A stretch of DNA of 64,000 nucleotides from Candidatus Alistipes faecigallinarum (GTDB lineage: Bacteria > Bacteroidota > Bacteroidia > Bacteroidales > Rikenellaceae). The notes beneath the pieces are model-generated. The model was not told the DNA's origin. It saw nothing but the letters and a program-made list of their open reading frames with translations, and searched no databases. Below, piece by piece: positions 34,983-43,097 of this stretch. Location: assembly GCA_019115605.1 (NCBI GenBank), contig DXDG01000009.1, positions 62,001 through 126,000 of the forward strand. The letters are read 5' to 3'. A program made the position numbers and the translations under genes. Within the stretch, counting starts at the first letter, position 1. Every line of letters starts with the position of its first letter.

Positions 34983-35018
34983 GGCATGGGCGGGTGATTC
35001 CGTCCATGCCTTGTTTTG
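34983..35018 (+). terminator. Intrinsic terminator after the dehydrogenase gene
   Basis: GGCATGGGCGG (34983-34993) pairs with CCGTCCATGCC (35000-35010; one G-U) and is followed by TTGTTTTG. It separates this transcript from the OmpA-family gene. Confidence 0.8.
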
Positions 35019-35143
35019 TGTAAGGACAATCATTTTGATGCTTTTTTATCTAAGAAATGACCGGAATGCTGCCAAATCGGACACAATTTTCGGAAAATAT
35101 GTTTTTTTATCCGCAAAATGTGCGGGAAATGGCTTGTTTTTAT

Positions 35144-35151
35144 TATCTTTG
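35144..35151 (+). promoter_or_regulatory. Candidate -7 element of the OmpA-family gene
   Basis: TATCTTTG is an exact TAnnTTTG box 39 bases before the start at 35191 in a strongly AT-rich stretch. No exact TTTG is present at the -33 spacing. Confidence 0.5.
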
Positions 35152-35190
35152 TTGTTGGCGAACGGAAAAGATTAACCCAATACTTTTATT

Positions 35191-36318
35191 ATGATGAAAC
35201 GAATCGGATGTATTGCAGGTGCGTTGTTGATGATCGCAACGCCCTATGTGGGTCATGCAGCCAATGAGAACGACCGCAAGGACAGTCGTTACTGGTATCT
35301 GCAGGTTCAGGCCGGTGCGGCCTACACGCTCGGTGAGGCGAGCTTCGGAGATCTGGTATCTCCCGCCGCAGCCATTTCGGCCGGATATCACTTCTCGCCC
35401 GTTTGGGGCCTGCGCTTCGGCTTCAGCGGCTGGGAGGGCCACGGCGCCTGGGTTTCGCCCTTCTCGCCGTACGGATACAACTTCCTGCAGGGCAATGTCG
35501 AGGCTACGATCGATCTGGCCAACCTCTTCGGCCGCTACAATCCTACGCGGACGGTAAATCCCTACTTCTTCGCGGGTGTCGGTCTGAACTACGCTTTCAA
35601 CAACGATGAAGCCGTAGCCATCAACGATGCCGGATACAAGCTCGACAACCTCTGGACCGACAGCAAGGCCTTTGCCGTGGGTCGTTTCGGCCTCGGTGTC
35701 AATTTCCGCGTTTCGAAGCGTGTGCAGCTGGGTCTTGAGGTGAATGCCAACGTCCTTTCGGACAAGTTCAACTCGAAGAAGGCCGAGAATGTGGACTGGC
35801 ATTTCAACGCCCTGGCCGGCGTAACCGTACGTCTGGGCAAGTGCCGCAAGGCTGCTGCTCCTGCCGTGGCTGCTGCTCCTGCCGTGGCTCCCGCTCCGGC
35901 GCCTGCTCCCGCACCGGCTCCGGAACCCGAACCCGAACCGCAGCCCGTTGTCGAGAAGCCGGCATCGGCTCCCGCACCGGCTCCCGTCGAGAAGGTGCAG
36001 CCGCTGCAGGAGAACATCTTCTTCCAGATCGGCAAGACCGTCATTACGGATGAGGAGCAGGCAAAGATCGACAATCTGGTCAAGTATCTGAACAAGAACA
36101 AGAAGGCTACGGTCAGCATCACCGGTTACGCCGACTCGGCAACGGGTACTTCGAGCCGCAACCTCCAGCTTTCGAAGATGCGTGCCGAGGGTGTATCGGC
36201 AGCCCTGCAGAAGGCCGGCATCTCGGCCGACCGGATCCATATCGACTACAAGGGCGACAAGGTTCAGCCCTTCGCCAAGGTCGAGGAGAACCGCGTCAGC
36301 GTCTGCATCGCAGAGTAG
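35191..36318 (+). CDS. OmpA-family outer-membrane porin/peptidoglycan-binding protein
   Basis: The 375-residue protein has a signal peptide (MKRIGCIAGALLMIATPYVGHAA) and an eight-stranded beta-barrel region (~30-215) with alternating aromatic strands such as YWYLQVQAGAAYTL and YFFAGVGLNYAF. A Pro/Ala/Glu-rich hinge (~220-270) follows, then a C-terminal OmpA-like domain (~275-375) with IFFQIGKTVITDEEQ and GYADSATGTSSRNLQLSKMRAEGV. The OmpA domain normally binds peptidoglycan and tethers the outer membrane. An 18-base duplication lies in the hinge coding region. Start may be either of two adjacent ATGs. It has its own promoter and terminator between two polyamine genes. Confidence 0.93.
   Translation: MMKRIGCIAGALLMIATPYVGHAANENDRKDSRYWYLQVQAGAAYTLGEASFGDLVSPAAAISAGYHFSPVWGLRFGFSGWEGHGAWVSPFSPYGYNFLQGNVEATIDLANLFGRYNPTRTVNPYFFAGVGLNYAFNNDEAVAINDAGYKLDNLWTDSKAFAVGRFGLGVNFRVSKRVQLGLEVNANVLSDKFNSKKAENVDWHFNALAGVTVRLGKCRKAAAPAVAAAPAVAPAPAPAPAPAPEPEPEPQPVVEKPASAPAPAPVEKVQPLQENIFFQIGKTVITDEEQAKIDNLVKYLNKNKKATVSITGYADSATGTSSRNLQLSKMRAEGVSAALQKAGISADRIHIDYKGDKVQPFAKVEENRVSVCIAE
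35851..35886 (+). repeat. Tandem 18-bp duplication in the OmpA hinge
   Basis: The unit GCTGCTGCTCCTGCCGTG occurs twice without a gap, encoding AAAPAV twice. It is followed by further Ala-Pro and Glu-Pro codon repeats to about 35945. The repeat keeps the reading frame. Confidence 0.9.
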
Positions 36319-36338
36319 TTCTGCTGTCTGAACATCTG

Positions 36339-36375
36339 GCGGCGGCAACGGATTCCCGTTGCCGCCGCTTCTTTG
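36339..36375 (+). terminator. Intrinsic terminator after the OmpA-family gene
   Basis: GCGGCGGCAACGG and CCGTTGCCGCCGC form a perfect 13-bp stem with a 4-base loop, followed by TTCTTTG. It lies 20 bases after the stop. Confidence 0.88.
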
Positions 36376-36567
36376 TACCGGGATGCGGCCGGGCCCCGTG
36401 GTATTCCGGCTGCAGCGCTGATCGTTCCGGCACGTTTTGCGGGCCGTGTGAAGTGTGCCCCTGCATGCGGTTCGGCATCGAGGGCAGCCGGAAGAAAGCG
36501 GGTAGGTATAAATACTTATTTTACTGAAAATCATCACCGGGATGCCGTGCCATGACCGGGATTTTGT

Positions 36568-36575
36568 TATTTTTG
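36568..36575 (+). promoter_or_regulatory. Candidate -7 element of the nspC operon
   Basis: TATTTTTG matches TAnnTTTG and lies 28 bases before the nspC start at 36604. The -33 position lacks a clear TTTG. Confidence 0.45.
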
Positions 36576-36603
36576 CACTTGTTTTTGATACGGAACTCTT
36601 CTG

Positions 36604-37743
36604 ATGATTGACTTTCTGAAAGTGCCTTCTCCGTGCTACCTGCTCGACGAGGAGCTGCTGGACCGGAATCTGGCGACCATCGATCGTGTGCGCACCGAAT
36701 CGGGTGCCGAGATTATCGTTGCCCTGAAGGCTTGCGCCATGTGGCGGATCTTTCCCATCCTGGCCCGCCATTCGGACGGAGCCACGGCCAGCTCGGCCGC
36801 CGAAGCCCGCCTCGTCTTCGAGGAATACGGCCGTCCGGCCCATACCTATGCGCCGGTCTACACCGAACGCGACATCGACGAAATCCTGCGTTACAGCGAC
36901 CATATTACCTTCAACTCCCTTTCGCAGTTCGATCGTTTCGGGCAGCGCGCCCTGATCAACGGCCTTTCGTGCGGGCTGCGCATCAATCCGCAGTATTCGC
37001 CCGTCGAGACGGATCTCTACAACCCGTGTGTCCCCGGGTCGCGACTCGGCGTAACGGCCGAGGAGCTCGCGGCGCACGGGGGGGTTCCCGAGGGGATCGA
37101 GGGACTCCACTTCCATGTGCTGTGCGAGTCGCGCCCCGAGCACCTGCGTCTGGCGCTGGAGGCCGTGGAGCGGCATTTCGGGGAGTATCTGGATCGTATC
37201 CAGTGGCTCAACATGGGCGGCGGCCATCTGATGACCCACGCCGACTACGACTGCGACGCGCTGATTGCGCTGCTGCGGGAGTTCCGTGCGCGCCATCCGC
37301 ATCTGCGGCTCATCCTCGAACCGGGCAGCGCCTTCACCTGGCGTACGGGTTATTTGGTCTCGACCGTCGAGGATATCGTCGAGAACGGCGGGGTGCATAC
37401 CGCAATGCTCGACGTGTCGTTCGCCTGCCACATGCCCGACTGCCTCGAAATGCCCTACAAACCCGCAATCCTCGGGGCTCACGAGCCTGCCGAGGGGGAG
37501 AAGCGCTGGCGCATGGGCGGCACGAGCTGCCTGGCGGGAGACTACTACGGCGACTGGGCCTTCGACCACGACCTGAAAGTGGGGGAGCGCATTGTCTTCG
37601 AGGATATGATCCACTATACGATGGTCAAGACGACGATGTTCAACGGCGTGCACCATCCTGCGATTGCCGTCGCCCATCGTGACGGACGGATCGAGATTGT
37701 CCGCGAATTCGGCTACGAGGATTTCAAGGGCCGCATGTCGTGA
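36604..37743 (+). CDS. nspC: Carboxy(nor)spermidine decarboxylase NspC
   Basis: This 379-residue PLP enzyme of the alanine-racemase fold decarboxylates carboxyspermidine or carboxynorspermidine. It starts MIDFLKVPSPCYLLDEELLDRNL. It carries the PLP lysine in IIVALKACAMW (~residue 42), ASSAAEARLVFEE (~75), GLHFHVLCES (~180), LNMGGGHLMTHADYD (~205) and LEPGSAFTWRTGYL (~240), ending near the C-terminal catalytic segment GTSCLAGDYYGDW. It completes the aspartate-semialdehyde route to spermidine with the dehydrogenase gene at 33764. A cysteate-synthase-like gene follows after 35 bases, probably in the same transcript. Confidence 0.93.
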   Translation: MIDFLKVPSPCYLLDEELLDRNLATIDRVRTESGAEIIVALKACAMWRIFPILARHSDGATASSAAEARLVFEEYGRPAHTYAPVYTERDIDEILRYSDHITFNSLSQFDRFGQRALINGLSCGLRINPQYSPVETDLYNPCVPGSRLGVTAEELAAHGGVPEGIEGLHFHVLCESRPEHLRLALEAVERHFGEYLDRIQWLNMGGGHLMTHADYDCDALIALLREFRARHPHLRLILEPGSAFTWRTGYLVSTVEDIVENGGVHTAMLDVSFACHMPDCLEMPYKPAILGAHEPAEGEKRWRMGGTSCLAGDYYGDWAFDHDLKVGERIVFEDMIHYTMVKTTMFNGVHHPAIAVAHRDGRIEIVREFGYEDFKGRMS

Positions 37744-37778
37744 TACCTGCTGCAAAACAGACTGTACAAGAAAGATAC

Positions 37779-39068
37779 ATGGAAAATTTTACACCTACCT
37801 CCTACACCCTCGAATGTGTCGCCACGGGGCGTGAATTCGAAGATTCGGGCTGGGCGCTTGCCGATCCGCAGTGCAAGACCCCGTCACTGATCCGGGCCCG
37901 CTACGCGAAGCGCCAGATCGAGGTGAAACCCGCCGAGTGGGGTCTCTACCGGTATGCCGACTGGCTTCCCGTCCGCCGGATGCTCAAGGGCTCCTCGGCC
38001 CCCGTTACCTACCGGAGCCGGGGCCTTGCCAAACACCTCGGACTGGAGAACCTCTGGATCACCTTCAACGGCTACTATCCCGCCATCGGGGCCACGATGA
38101 CCACCTGTTCGTTCAAGGAGACCGAAGCCTATTCGGTCTGCGCCCGGGCTGCGGCCGACGAGGAGCGCGTGCTGGTTGTCGCCTCGGCCGGAAATACGGC
38201 GCGGGCCTTCGCCAAGGTCTGCTCGGACAATCACATCAAGCTGCTGCTGTCGGTGCCCTATGACAATATCGAGGCCCTGTGGTTCGAGCAGCCGCTCGAT
38301 CCCTGCGTCAAGCTGATCTGCTGCGCTTCGGGTGGCGACTATTTCGATGCCATCTATTTGAGCGACCTCGCGCTCAAGGGGCCGGGTTTCTATGCCGAAG
38401 GCGGAGCGAAGAACATCGCGCGCCGCGACGGCATGGCCTGCACGGTGCTGTCGGCCGTAACGACCATCGGCCGCATCCCCGACTACTATTTCCAGGCCGT
38501 GGGCAGCGGTACGGGCGCCATTGCGGCCTGGGAGGCCAACCAGCGTCTGATCGCCGACGGCCGCTTCGGTCAGAATACGATGAAGCTGATGGTCTCGCAG
38601 AACGCTCCGTTCGTCCCGATGTACGACGCCTGGCAGGCCGGTTCACGGGCGATGCTTCCCTACGACGAGGACAAGGCGCGCCGCAATGCGGAGATCATTG
38701 ACGCCAAGGTGCTTTCGAACCGTCATCCGCCCTATGCGCTTGCCGGGGGGCTCTACGACGCGTTGAAGGCGACGGGCGGCGACGTCTTCGTGGCCACGAA
38801 CGCCATGGCCCGCAAGGCCCGCAAGCTGTTCAAGGAGCTCGAAGGGGTCGACATCTATTCGGCGGCAGGTATCGCCACGGCGTCGCTCATCAATGCCGTA
38901 GCTGCCGGAAAGGTGGAGAAGGACGCCACGATCATGCTCAATATCACCGGCGGAGGCGAGGAGCACTTCAAGCAGGGCAAGGAGCTCTGGTATCTGAAGC
39001 CCAGTCTGATCTTCCCGCTCGATCCCGATGCCGACGAGGTCGTATCGAAGGTCGAGGCACTTTTTTAA
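37779..39068 (+). CDS. Cysteate synthase-like PLP enzyme (threonine-synthase family)
   Basis: The 429-residue PLP-dependent beta-family enzyme starts MENFTPTSYTLECVATGREF. It has an N-terminal SSAPVTYRSRGLAKHLGLENLWITFNGY region, the likely PLP lysine in TTCSFKETEA (~110), VLVVASAGNTARAFAKV (~145) and a C-terminal glycine loop NITGGGEEHF (~402). The pattern matches cysteate synthase, which makes L-cysteate from phosphoserine and sulfite, more closely than ordinary threonine synthase. In sulfonolipid-making Bacteroidetes such as Alistipes, cysteate is the head-group precursor of capnine, so that role is plausible but inferred. It follows nspC by 35 bases; an in-frame GTG at 37740 is less likely. 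A terminator follows. Confidence 0.78.
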   Translation: MENFTPTSYTLECVATGREFEDSGWALADPQCKTPSLIRARYAKRQIEVKPAEWGLYRYADWLPVRRMLKGSSAPVTYRSRGLAKHLGLENLWITFNGYYPAIGATMTTCSFKETEAYSVCARAAADEERVLVVASAGNTARAFAKVCSDNHIKLLLSVPYDNIEALWFEQPLDPCVKLICCASGGDYFDAIYLSDLALKGPGFYAEGGAKNIARRDGMACTVLSAVTTIGRIPDYYFQAVGSGTGAIAAWEANQRLIADGRFGQNTMKLMVSQNAPFVPMYDAWQAGSRAMLPYDEDKARRNAEIIDAKVLSNRHPPYALAGGLYDALKATGGDVFVATNAMARKARKLFKELEGVDIYSAAGIATASLINAVAAGKVEKDATIMLNITGGGEEHFKQGKELWYLKPSLIFPLDPDADEVVSKVEALF

Positions 39069-39082
39069 TCGATAAAATCCCT

Positions 39083-39090
39083 TATCTTTG
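39083..39090 (+). promoter_or_regulatory. Candidate -7 element of the TonB receptor gene
   Basis: TATCTTTG is an exact TAnnTTTG box. It directly abuts the 5' arm of the hairpin at 39090, so transcription from it would begin within that arm. Confidence 0.45.
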
Positions 39091-39142
39091 CGGCGGTTCG
39101 TACCGGGGCATGCAGCCGGACGGTGCGGACCGCCGCAATTTT
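39090..39142 (+). terminator. Strong hairpin with T-run before the TonB receptor gene
   Basis: A 16-bp stem (39090-39105 with 39121-39136; two G-U pairs) and 15-base loop is followed by AATTTTTT. It is an intrinsic terminator for the cysteate-synthase gene that ends at 39068. Confidence 0.85.
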
Positions 39143-39170
39143 TTATGGTTTAACACAAATTCCTAACACC

Positions 39171-41183
39171 ATGGAACACATCCAGATGAAGCCACACTCC
39201 GCGGCGGTGCGCTGGCGGCGTTGGAATCGCAGGGGCTGGTCGGTCTTTGCGAGTTGCCACCGCAGCGTATCGATCGGAGTCCTCTCCGTCGGGATGTCGA
39301 TCCTGATGCTTACGACTCAGGAGGCATCGGCGCAACAGGCCGATACGACCGCCGTGTACCGCAACCTGCGGATCCGGGAGGTCGGCGTCGCGGGAAGTCC
39401 CGCGACACCCGCGCGCAATGCCCAGTCGTACACCCCGCTTTTCGACCGGAAAGCCTTTGCTGCGGAGCCTGCCTCGACTTTGGAGGCGGTTCTGCGCCTC
39501 GTGCCGTCGGTCGATATCCGCGAACGCGGAGGCCGGGGAGCACAGGCCGACATCTCCGTAAGGGGAGGTTCTTTTGACCAGACGATGGTCCTTCTCAACG
39601 GTATTGACTTTACCGATGCCCGCACGGGGCATCAATCCCACGCGCTGCCCGTGGATCTCGACTGCATCTCCTCGGTGGAGCTGCTCGACGGTCTTCCGGG
39701 AGTCGGGGCCTACGCCGGGGCGGTGAATATCCGCACGGCACCGCTTCGCCCGACCTATCTGCGCTTCGAGGGTTCGGGCGGCCAGTACGGCTATGCCTAT
39801 GCGAATCTTTCGGGCGCCGTTACCGAAGGCCGTCTGACGGTGTTCGGGGCCGCCTCCTACCGGCGCAGCGACGGGTACCGGCACAATACCGACTTTTCGA
39901 ACTACAATGCCTATGTACGGGCGACCTATGCGGCCGGGCGGGCCGGTTATTTCGATTTCCAGGCCGGATACCAGGACCGCGATTTCGGGTCGAACGGTTT
40001 CTATGCCGCCTACAATCCCGACCAGTGGGAGCACACGGCGACGGAGCTTGCTTCGCTCCGGTGGCTGAAGAATGTCGGACGATTCGCCCTGGGCGCCTCG
40101 GTCAGCTATCGCAAGAATTTCGACCGCTATGACTGGAAGCGCGGCACGCGCCTGAACCGCCACATGACCGACAATGTCGGGGCCCGCCTCTGGAGCGATT
40201 TCGACTGGTCGGCGGGTACGACGACCCTCGGCGGCGACTACGCCTACAACCACATCTTCAGCACGAACCTCGGGGTGCTGCTCGACCGGCTGCACGGCCA
40301 CTACACGCATGCCGACGCCCGCCATACGGGCAACGTATGGCTACGGCACGAGAAACGCTGGGCGCGTTTCGACGTCTCGGCCTCGGGCGGTGCGAGCTTC
40401 ACGCCCTACGGGTCGTCGGCGCTGTGGAACCTCTCGGGAGGCTGGCGTCCGGGCGACAGCTGGCGCGTGGAGGCGGGTGCGTCGCAGTCGATGCGGCTTC
40501 CGACCTTCACGGATCTCTATTACAGCTCCCCGGCACAGATCAACAACCTCGATCTGACGCCCGAGCGGGCCATCACCGTGCGTTTGGGCGCGACCTACGC
40601 CCGTGGCATATGGAGCGCCTCGGTGCAGAGCTACTACCGTGCGGGCCGCGACATCATCGACTGGGTATGGTACGAGGATTCGGACCGGAGTCCCGAGGCG
40701 TGGCGCGGCAAGTGGCACTCCGAACAGACCAGCCGCCTCAATACCTTCGGGGCGGAATTAACGGGTGTCTGTGCGCCGGCTGAAGGATTTCTGCGACGCA
40801 TTACGCTCTCGTACGGATACGTTACCACCGACCGCAACGCGGACATCATCGCCCGGAGCGCCATGGATTTCATGCGCCACAAGGCGGCCCTCGGCATCGA
40901 GATCCGCTTCCTGCGCCGCATGACCCTTGCGCTGACCGGCTCGGTGTATGACCGCAACGGCGAATACACGGCCTATCCCGTCCCGGGCGATGCGTCGGTA
41001 ACGGAGGTGCGCAGCTACGATCCCTACTTCCTGCTCGACGGACGCCTGCAGTGGGAGAAGGGGTGGTGCCGCCTCTATGTCGATGCGTCGAACATCACCG
41101 ATACGCGCTACTGCGACATCGGAGGCATCCCGCTTCCGGGATTCTGGTGCACGGCGGGTGTCGTGCTGACCTTCGGCCGCTGA
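39171..41183 (+). CDS. TonB-dependent outer-membrane receptor
   Basis: The ~670-residue receptor has an extended signal region (RWRRWNRRGWSVFASCHRSVSIGVLSVGMS ... EASAQ) of a type frequent in Bacteroidetes TonB receptors. A plug domain (~90-190) contains LVPSVDIRERGGRGAQADISVRGGSFDQTMVLLNGI. A 22-strand-type barrel follows, ending in a C-terminal aromatic/basic strand (VVLTFGR). It lacks the CarboxypepD_reg domain of SusC proteins. The substrate may be a chelate or vitamin, but nothing nearby identifies it. Start is ATG 39171 or 39186; a GTG at 39123 lies inside the terminator and is rejected. Confidence 0.9.
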   Translation: MEHIQMKPHSAAVRWRRWNRRGWSVFASCHRSVSIGVLSVGMSILMLTTQEASAQQADTTAVYRNLRIREVGVAGSPATPARNAQSYTPLFDRKAFAAEPASTLEAVLRLVPSVDIRERGGRGAQADISVRGGSFDQTMVLLNGIDFTDARTGHQSHALPVDLDCISSVELLDGLPGVGAYAGAVNIRTAPLRPTYLRFEGSGGQYGYAYANLSGAVTEGRLTVFGAASYRRSDGYRHNTDFSNYNAYVRATYAAGRAGYFDFQAGYQDRDFGSNGFYAAYNPDQWEHTATELASLRWLKNVGRFALGASVSYRKNFDRYDWKRGTRLNRHMTDNVGARLWSDFDWSAGTTTLGGDYAYNHIFSTNLGVLLDRLHGHYTHADARHTGNVWLRHEKRWARFDVSASGGASFTPYGSSALWNLSGGWRPGDSWRVEAGASQSMRLPTFTDLYYSSPAQINNLDLTPERAITVRLGATYARGIWSASVQSYYRAGRDIIDWVWYEDSDRSPEAWRGKWHSEQTSRLNTFGAELTGVCAPAEGFLRRITLSYGYVTTDRNADIIARSAMDFMRHKAALGIEIRFLRRMTLALTGSVYDRNGEYTAYPVPGDASVTEVRSYDPYFLLDGRLQWEKGWCRLYVDASNITDTRYCDIGGIPLPGFWCTAGVVLTFGR

Positions 41184-41257
41184 CGGCCTTATGTTTCAAA
41201 CCCGATCCGGCGGCAGGCCGGTGAAGCCTCCGCCGCGATCGTCCGGCTGCACGTTCG

Positions 41258-41287
41258 GTCCGGGCCCGTTCGCGGGCCCGGACTTTC
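41258..41287 (+). terminator. Intrinsic terminator after the TonB receptor gene
   Basis: GTCCGGGCCCG and CGGGCCCGGAC form a perfect 11-bp stem with a 3-4-base loop, followed by TTTCTGTTT. It precedes the hut operon promoter region. Confidence 0.85.
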
Positions 41288-41348
41288 TGTTTCATGCCCG
41301 AAGCGGATTTTTCGTTACGAATCTGCTGTTTTTGTCCCGGAAATTTCC

Positions 41349-41356
41349 TATATTTG
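41349..41356 (+). promoter_or_regulatory. Candidate -7 element of the hut operon
   Basis: TATATTTG matches TAnnTTTG and lies 27 bases before the ftcD start at 41384. A TTTG at 41331 is only 14 bases upstream, too close for a standard -33 box. Confidence 0.5.
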
Positions 41357-41383
41357 AAGCAAAGAACCGAAAGCTCATACCAG

Positions 41384-43084
41384 ATGGAAAAACGAATCGT
41401 GGAGTGCGTCCCCAATTTCAGCGAGGGACGCGACAAGGAGGTGATCCGGCAGATCGTTGCGGCGATCGAGGCGTCCGGAGGCGTGAAGGTGCTCGATGTC
41501 GATCCGGGCGAGGCGACGAACCGTACGGTCGTAACCTTCGTCGGAGAACCCGAGGCGGTCGTCGAGGCGGCCTTTGCCGGTGTGAAGGCCGCGGCCGAAC
41601 GGATCGACATGCGGCATCACAAGGGGGCCCATCCCCGCATGGGTGCCACGGATGTGCTGCCGCTGGTTCCCGTCTCGGGCATCACGCTCGAGGAGTGTGC
41701 CGCGCTGGCGCGGGAGCTGGCCCGGCGGATTGCCGACGAACTGCACGTTCCGACCTACTGTTACGAGGCGGCGGCCTTCCGGCCCGAGCGCCGCAACCTG
41801 GCCGTCTGCCGTGCCGGGGAGTACGAGGCGCTTCCCAAAAAGCTGGCCCACGAGGAGACGGCTCCCGATTTCGGCGCCCGGCCCTATGACGAGGGCGTTG
41901 CGCGCACGGGAGCCACGACGGTCGGGGCCCGCGATTTTCTCATAGCGGTCAATTTCAACCTCAATACCACCTCCACGCGGCGTGCCAACGCCATCGCCTT
42001 CGACGTGCGCGAGAAGGGCCGCCCGGTCCGCGAGGGCAATCCGATCACGGGGCGGATCGTGAAGGACGCCGACGGCAATCCCGTCATGCGTCCCGGTACG
42101 CTTCCCGCCACGAAGGCCATCGGCTGGTATATCGAGGAGTATGGCATTGTGCAGGTCTCGATGAACCTGACGGATATCTCGCGCACGCCGCTGCATGTCG
42201 CCTTTGACGAGGTGTGCCGCAAGGCCGATGCCCGGGGCGTGCGCGTTACGGGCACCGAGATCGTGGGTCTCGTACCCAAGCGGGCGCTGCTGGAGGCGGG
42301 CCGTTACTTCCTGCGCAAGCAGCACCGCTCGACGGGTATTGCCGAGGAGGAGATCGTGCGGCTGGCCGTCAAGTCGATGGGGCTCGACGATCTGAAGCCG
42401 TTCCATCCCGAAGAGAAGGTGATCGAGTATCTGCTTGAAGCGGAGGATAAGAAGAAACGCCTGATCGACATGACCTGCAAGGGTTTTGCCGAGGAGACGG
42501 CCAGCGAATCCCCGGCTCCGGGCGGCGGTTCGATCTCGGCCTACATGGGTGCGCTGGGTGCGGCGCTCGGTACGATGGTCGCCAACCTCTCGTCGCACAA
42601 GGCCGGTTGGGACGACCGTTGGGAGGAGTTCTCCGACTGGGCCGATCGGGGCCAGGCGCTGCTGCGCGAGCTGCTGCATCTGGTCGATGAGGATACCGAG
42701 GCCTTCAACCGCATCATGGCGGTCTTTGCCATGCCCAAGAGCACCGACGAGGAGAAGGCGGCCCGCAGCGCCGCGCTGCAGGTGGCGACGCTCTATGCCA
42801 CGCAGGTGCCCCTGCGGACGATGAAGGCCGCCGTGAAGGTCTTTCCGCTGGTCGAGGCGATGGCCTCGGAGGGCAATCCCAATTCGGTTTCGGATGCGGG
42901 TGTCGGCGCCCTTGCCGCCCGCAGCGCCGTGCTGGGAGCCTGCCTGAATGTGAAAATCAATGCCGCGGGGCTCAAGGACCGCGCAACGGCCGACGCGCTG
43001 GTTGCCGAGGCCGAGACGCTGGCCGCGGAGGCCGTGCGCCGGGAGGCGGAGGTGCTCCGCATCGTCGAGCAGAAGATCCAATAA
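41384..43084 (+). CDS. ftcD: Glutamate formimidoyltransferase / formimidoyl-THF cyclodeaminase
   Basis: The 566-residue bifunctional enzyme starts MEKRIVECVPNFSEGRDKEV. Its formiminotransferase N- and C-domains (~1-330) contain HHKGAHPRMGATDVLPLVP, PTYCYEAAAF and GWYIEEYGIVQVSMNLTD. The cyclodeaminase domain (~345-566) has SPAPGGGSISAYMGALGAALG (the serine/glycine nucleotide-binding turn) and EGNPNSVSDAGVGALAARSAVLGA. It transfers the formimino group of formiminoglutamate to tetrahydrofolate, then releases ammonia. It opens the hut operon; hutU follows 13 bases later. ATG 41384 was chosen since the upstream extension is unrelated. Confidence 0.96.
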   Translation: MEKRIVECVPNFSEGRDKEVIRQIVAAIEASGGVKVLDVDPGEATNRTVVTFVGEPEAVVEAAFAGVKAAAERIDMRHHKGAHPRMGATDVLPLVPVSGITLEECAALARELARRIADELHVPTYCYEAAAFRPERRNLAVCRAGEYEALPKKLAHEETAPDFGARPYDEGVARTGATTVGARDFLIAVNFNLNTTSTRRANAIAFDVREKGRPVREGNPITGRIVKDADGNPVMRPGTLPATKAIGWYIEEYGIVQVSMNLTDISRTPLHVAFDEVCRKADARGVRVTGTEIVGLVPKRALLEAGRYFLRKQHRSTGIAEEEIVRLAVKSMGLDDLKPFHPEEKVIEYLLEAEDKKKRLIDMTCKGFAEETASESPAPGGGSISAYMGALGAALGTMVANLSSHKAGWDDRWEEFSDWADRGQALLRELLHLVDEDTEAFNRIMAVFAMPKSTDEEKAARSAALQVATLYATQVPLRTMKAAVKVFPLVEAMASEGNPNSVSDAGVGALAARSAVLGACLNVKINAAGLKDRATADALVAEAETLAAEAVRREAEVLRIVEQKIQ

Positions 43085-43097
43085 AAACCGTAGACCT

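Noticed and set aside
39123..39170. GTG-initiated N-terminal extension of the TonB receptor
   Set aside because: It would begin in the 3' arm of the terminator hairpin and adds residues unlike a signal peptide start.
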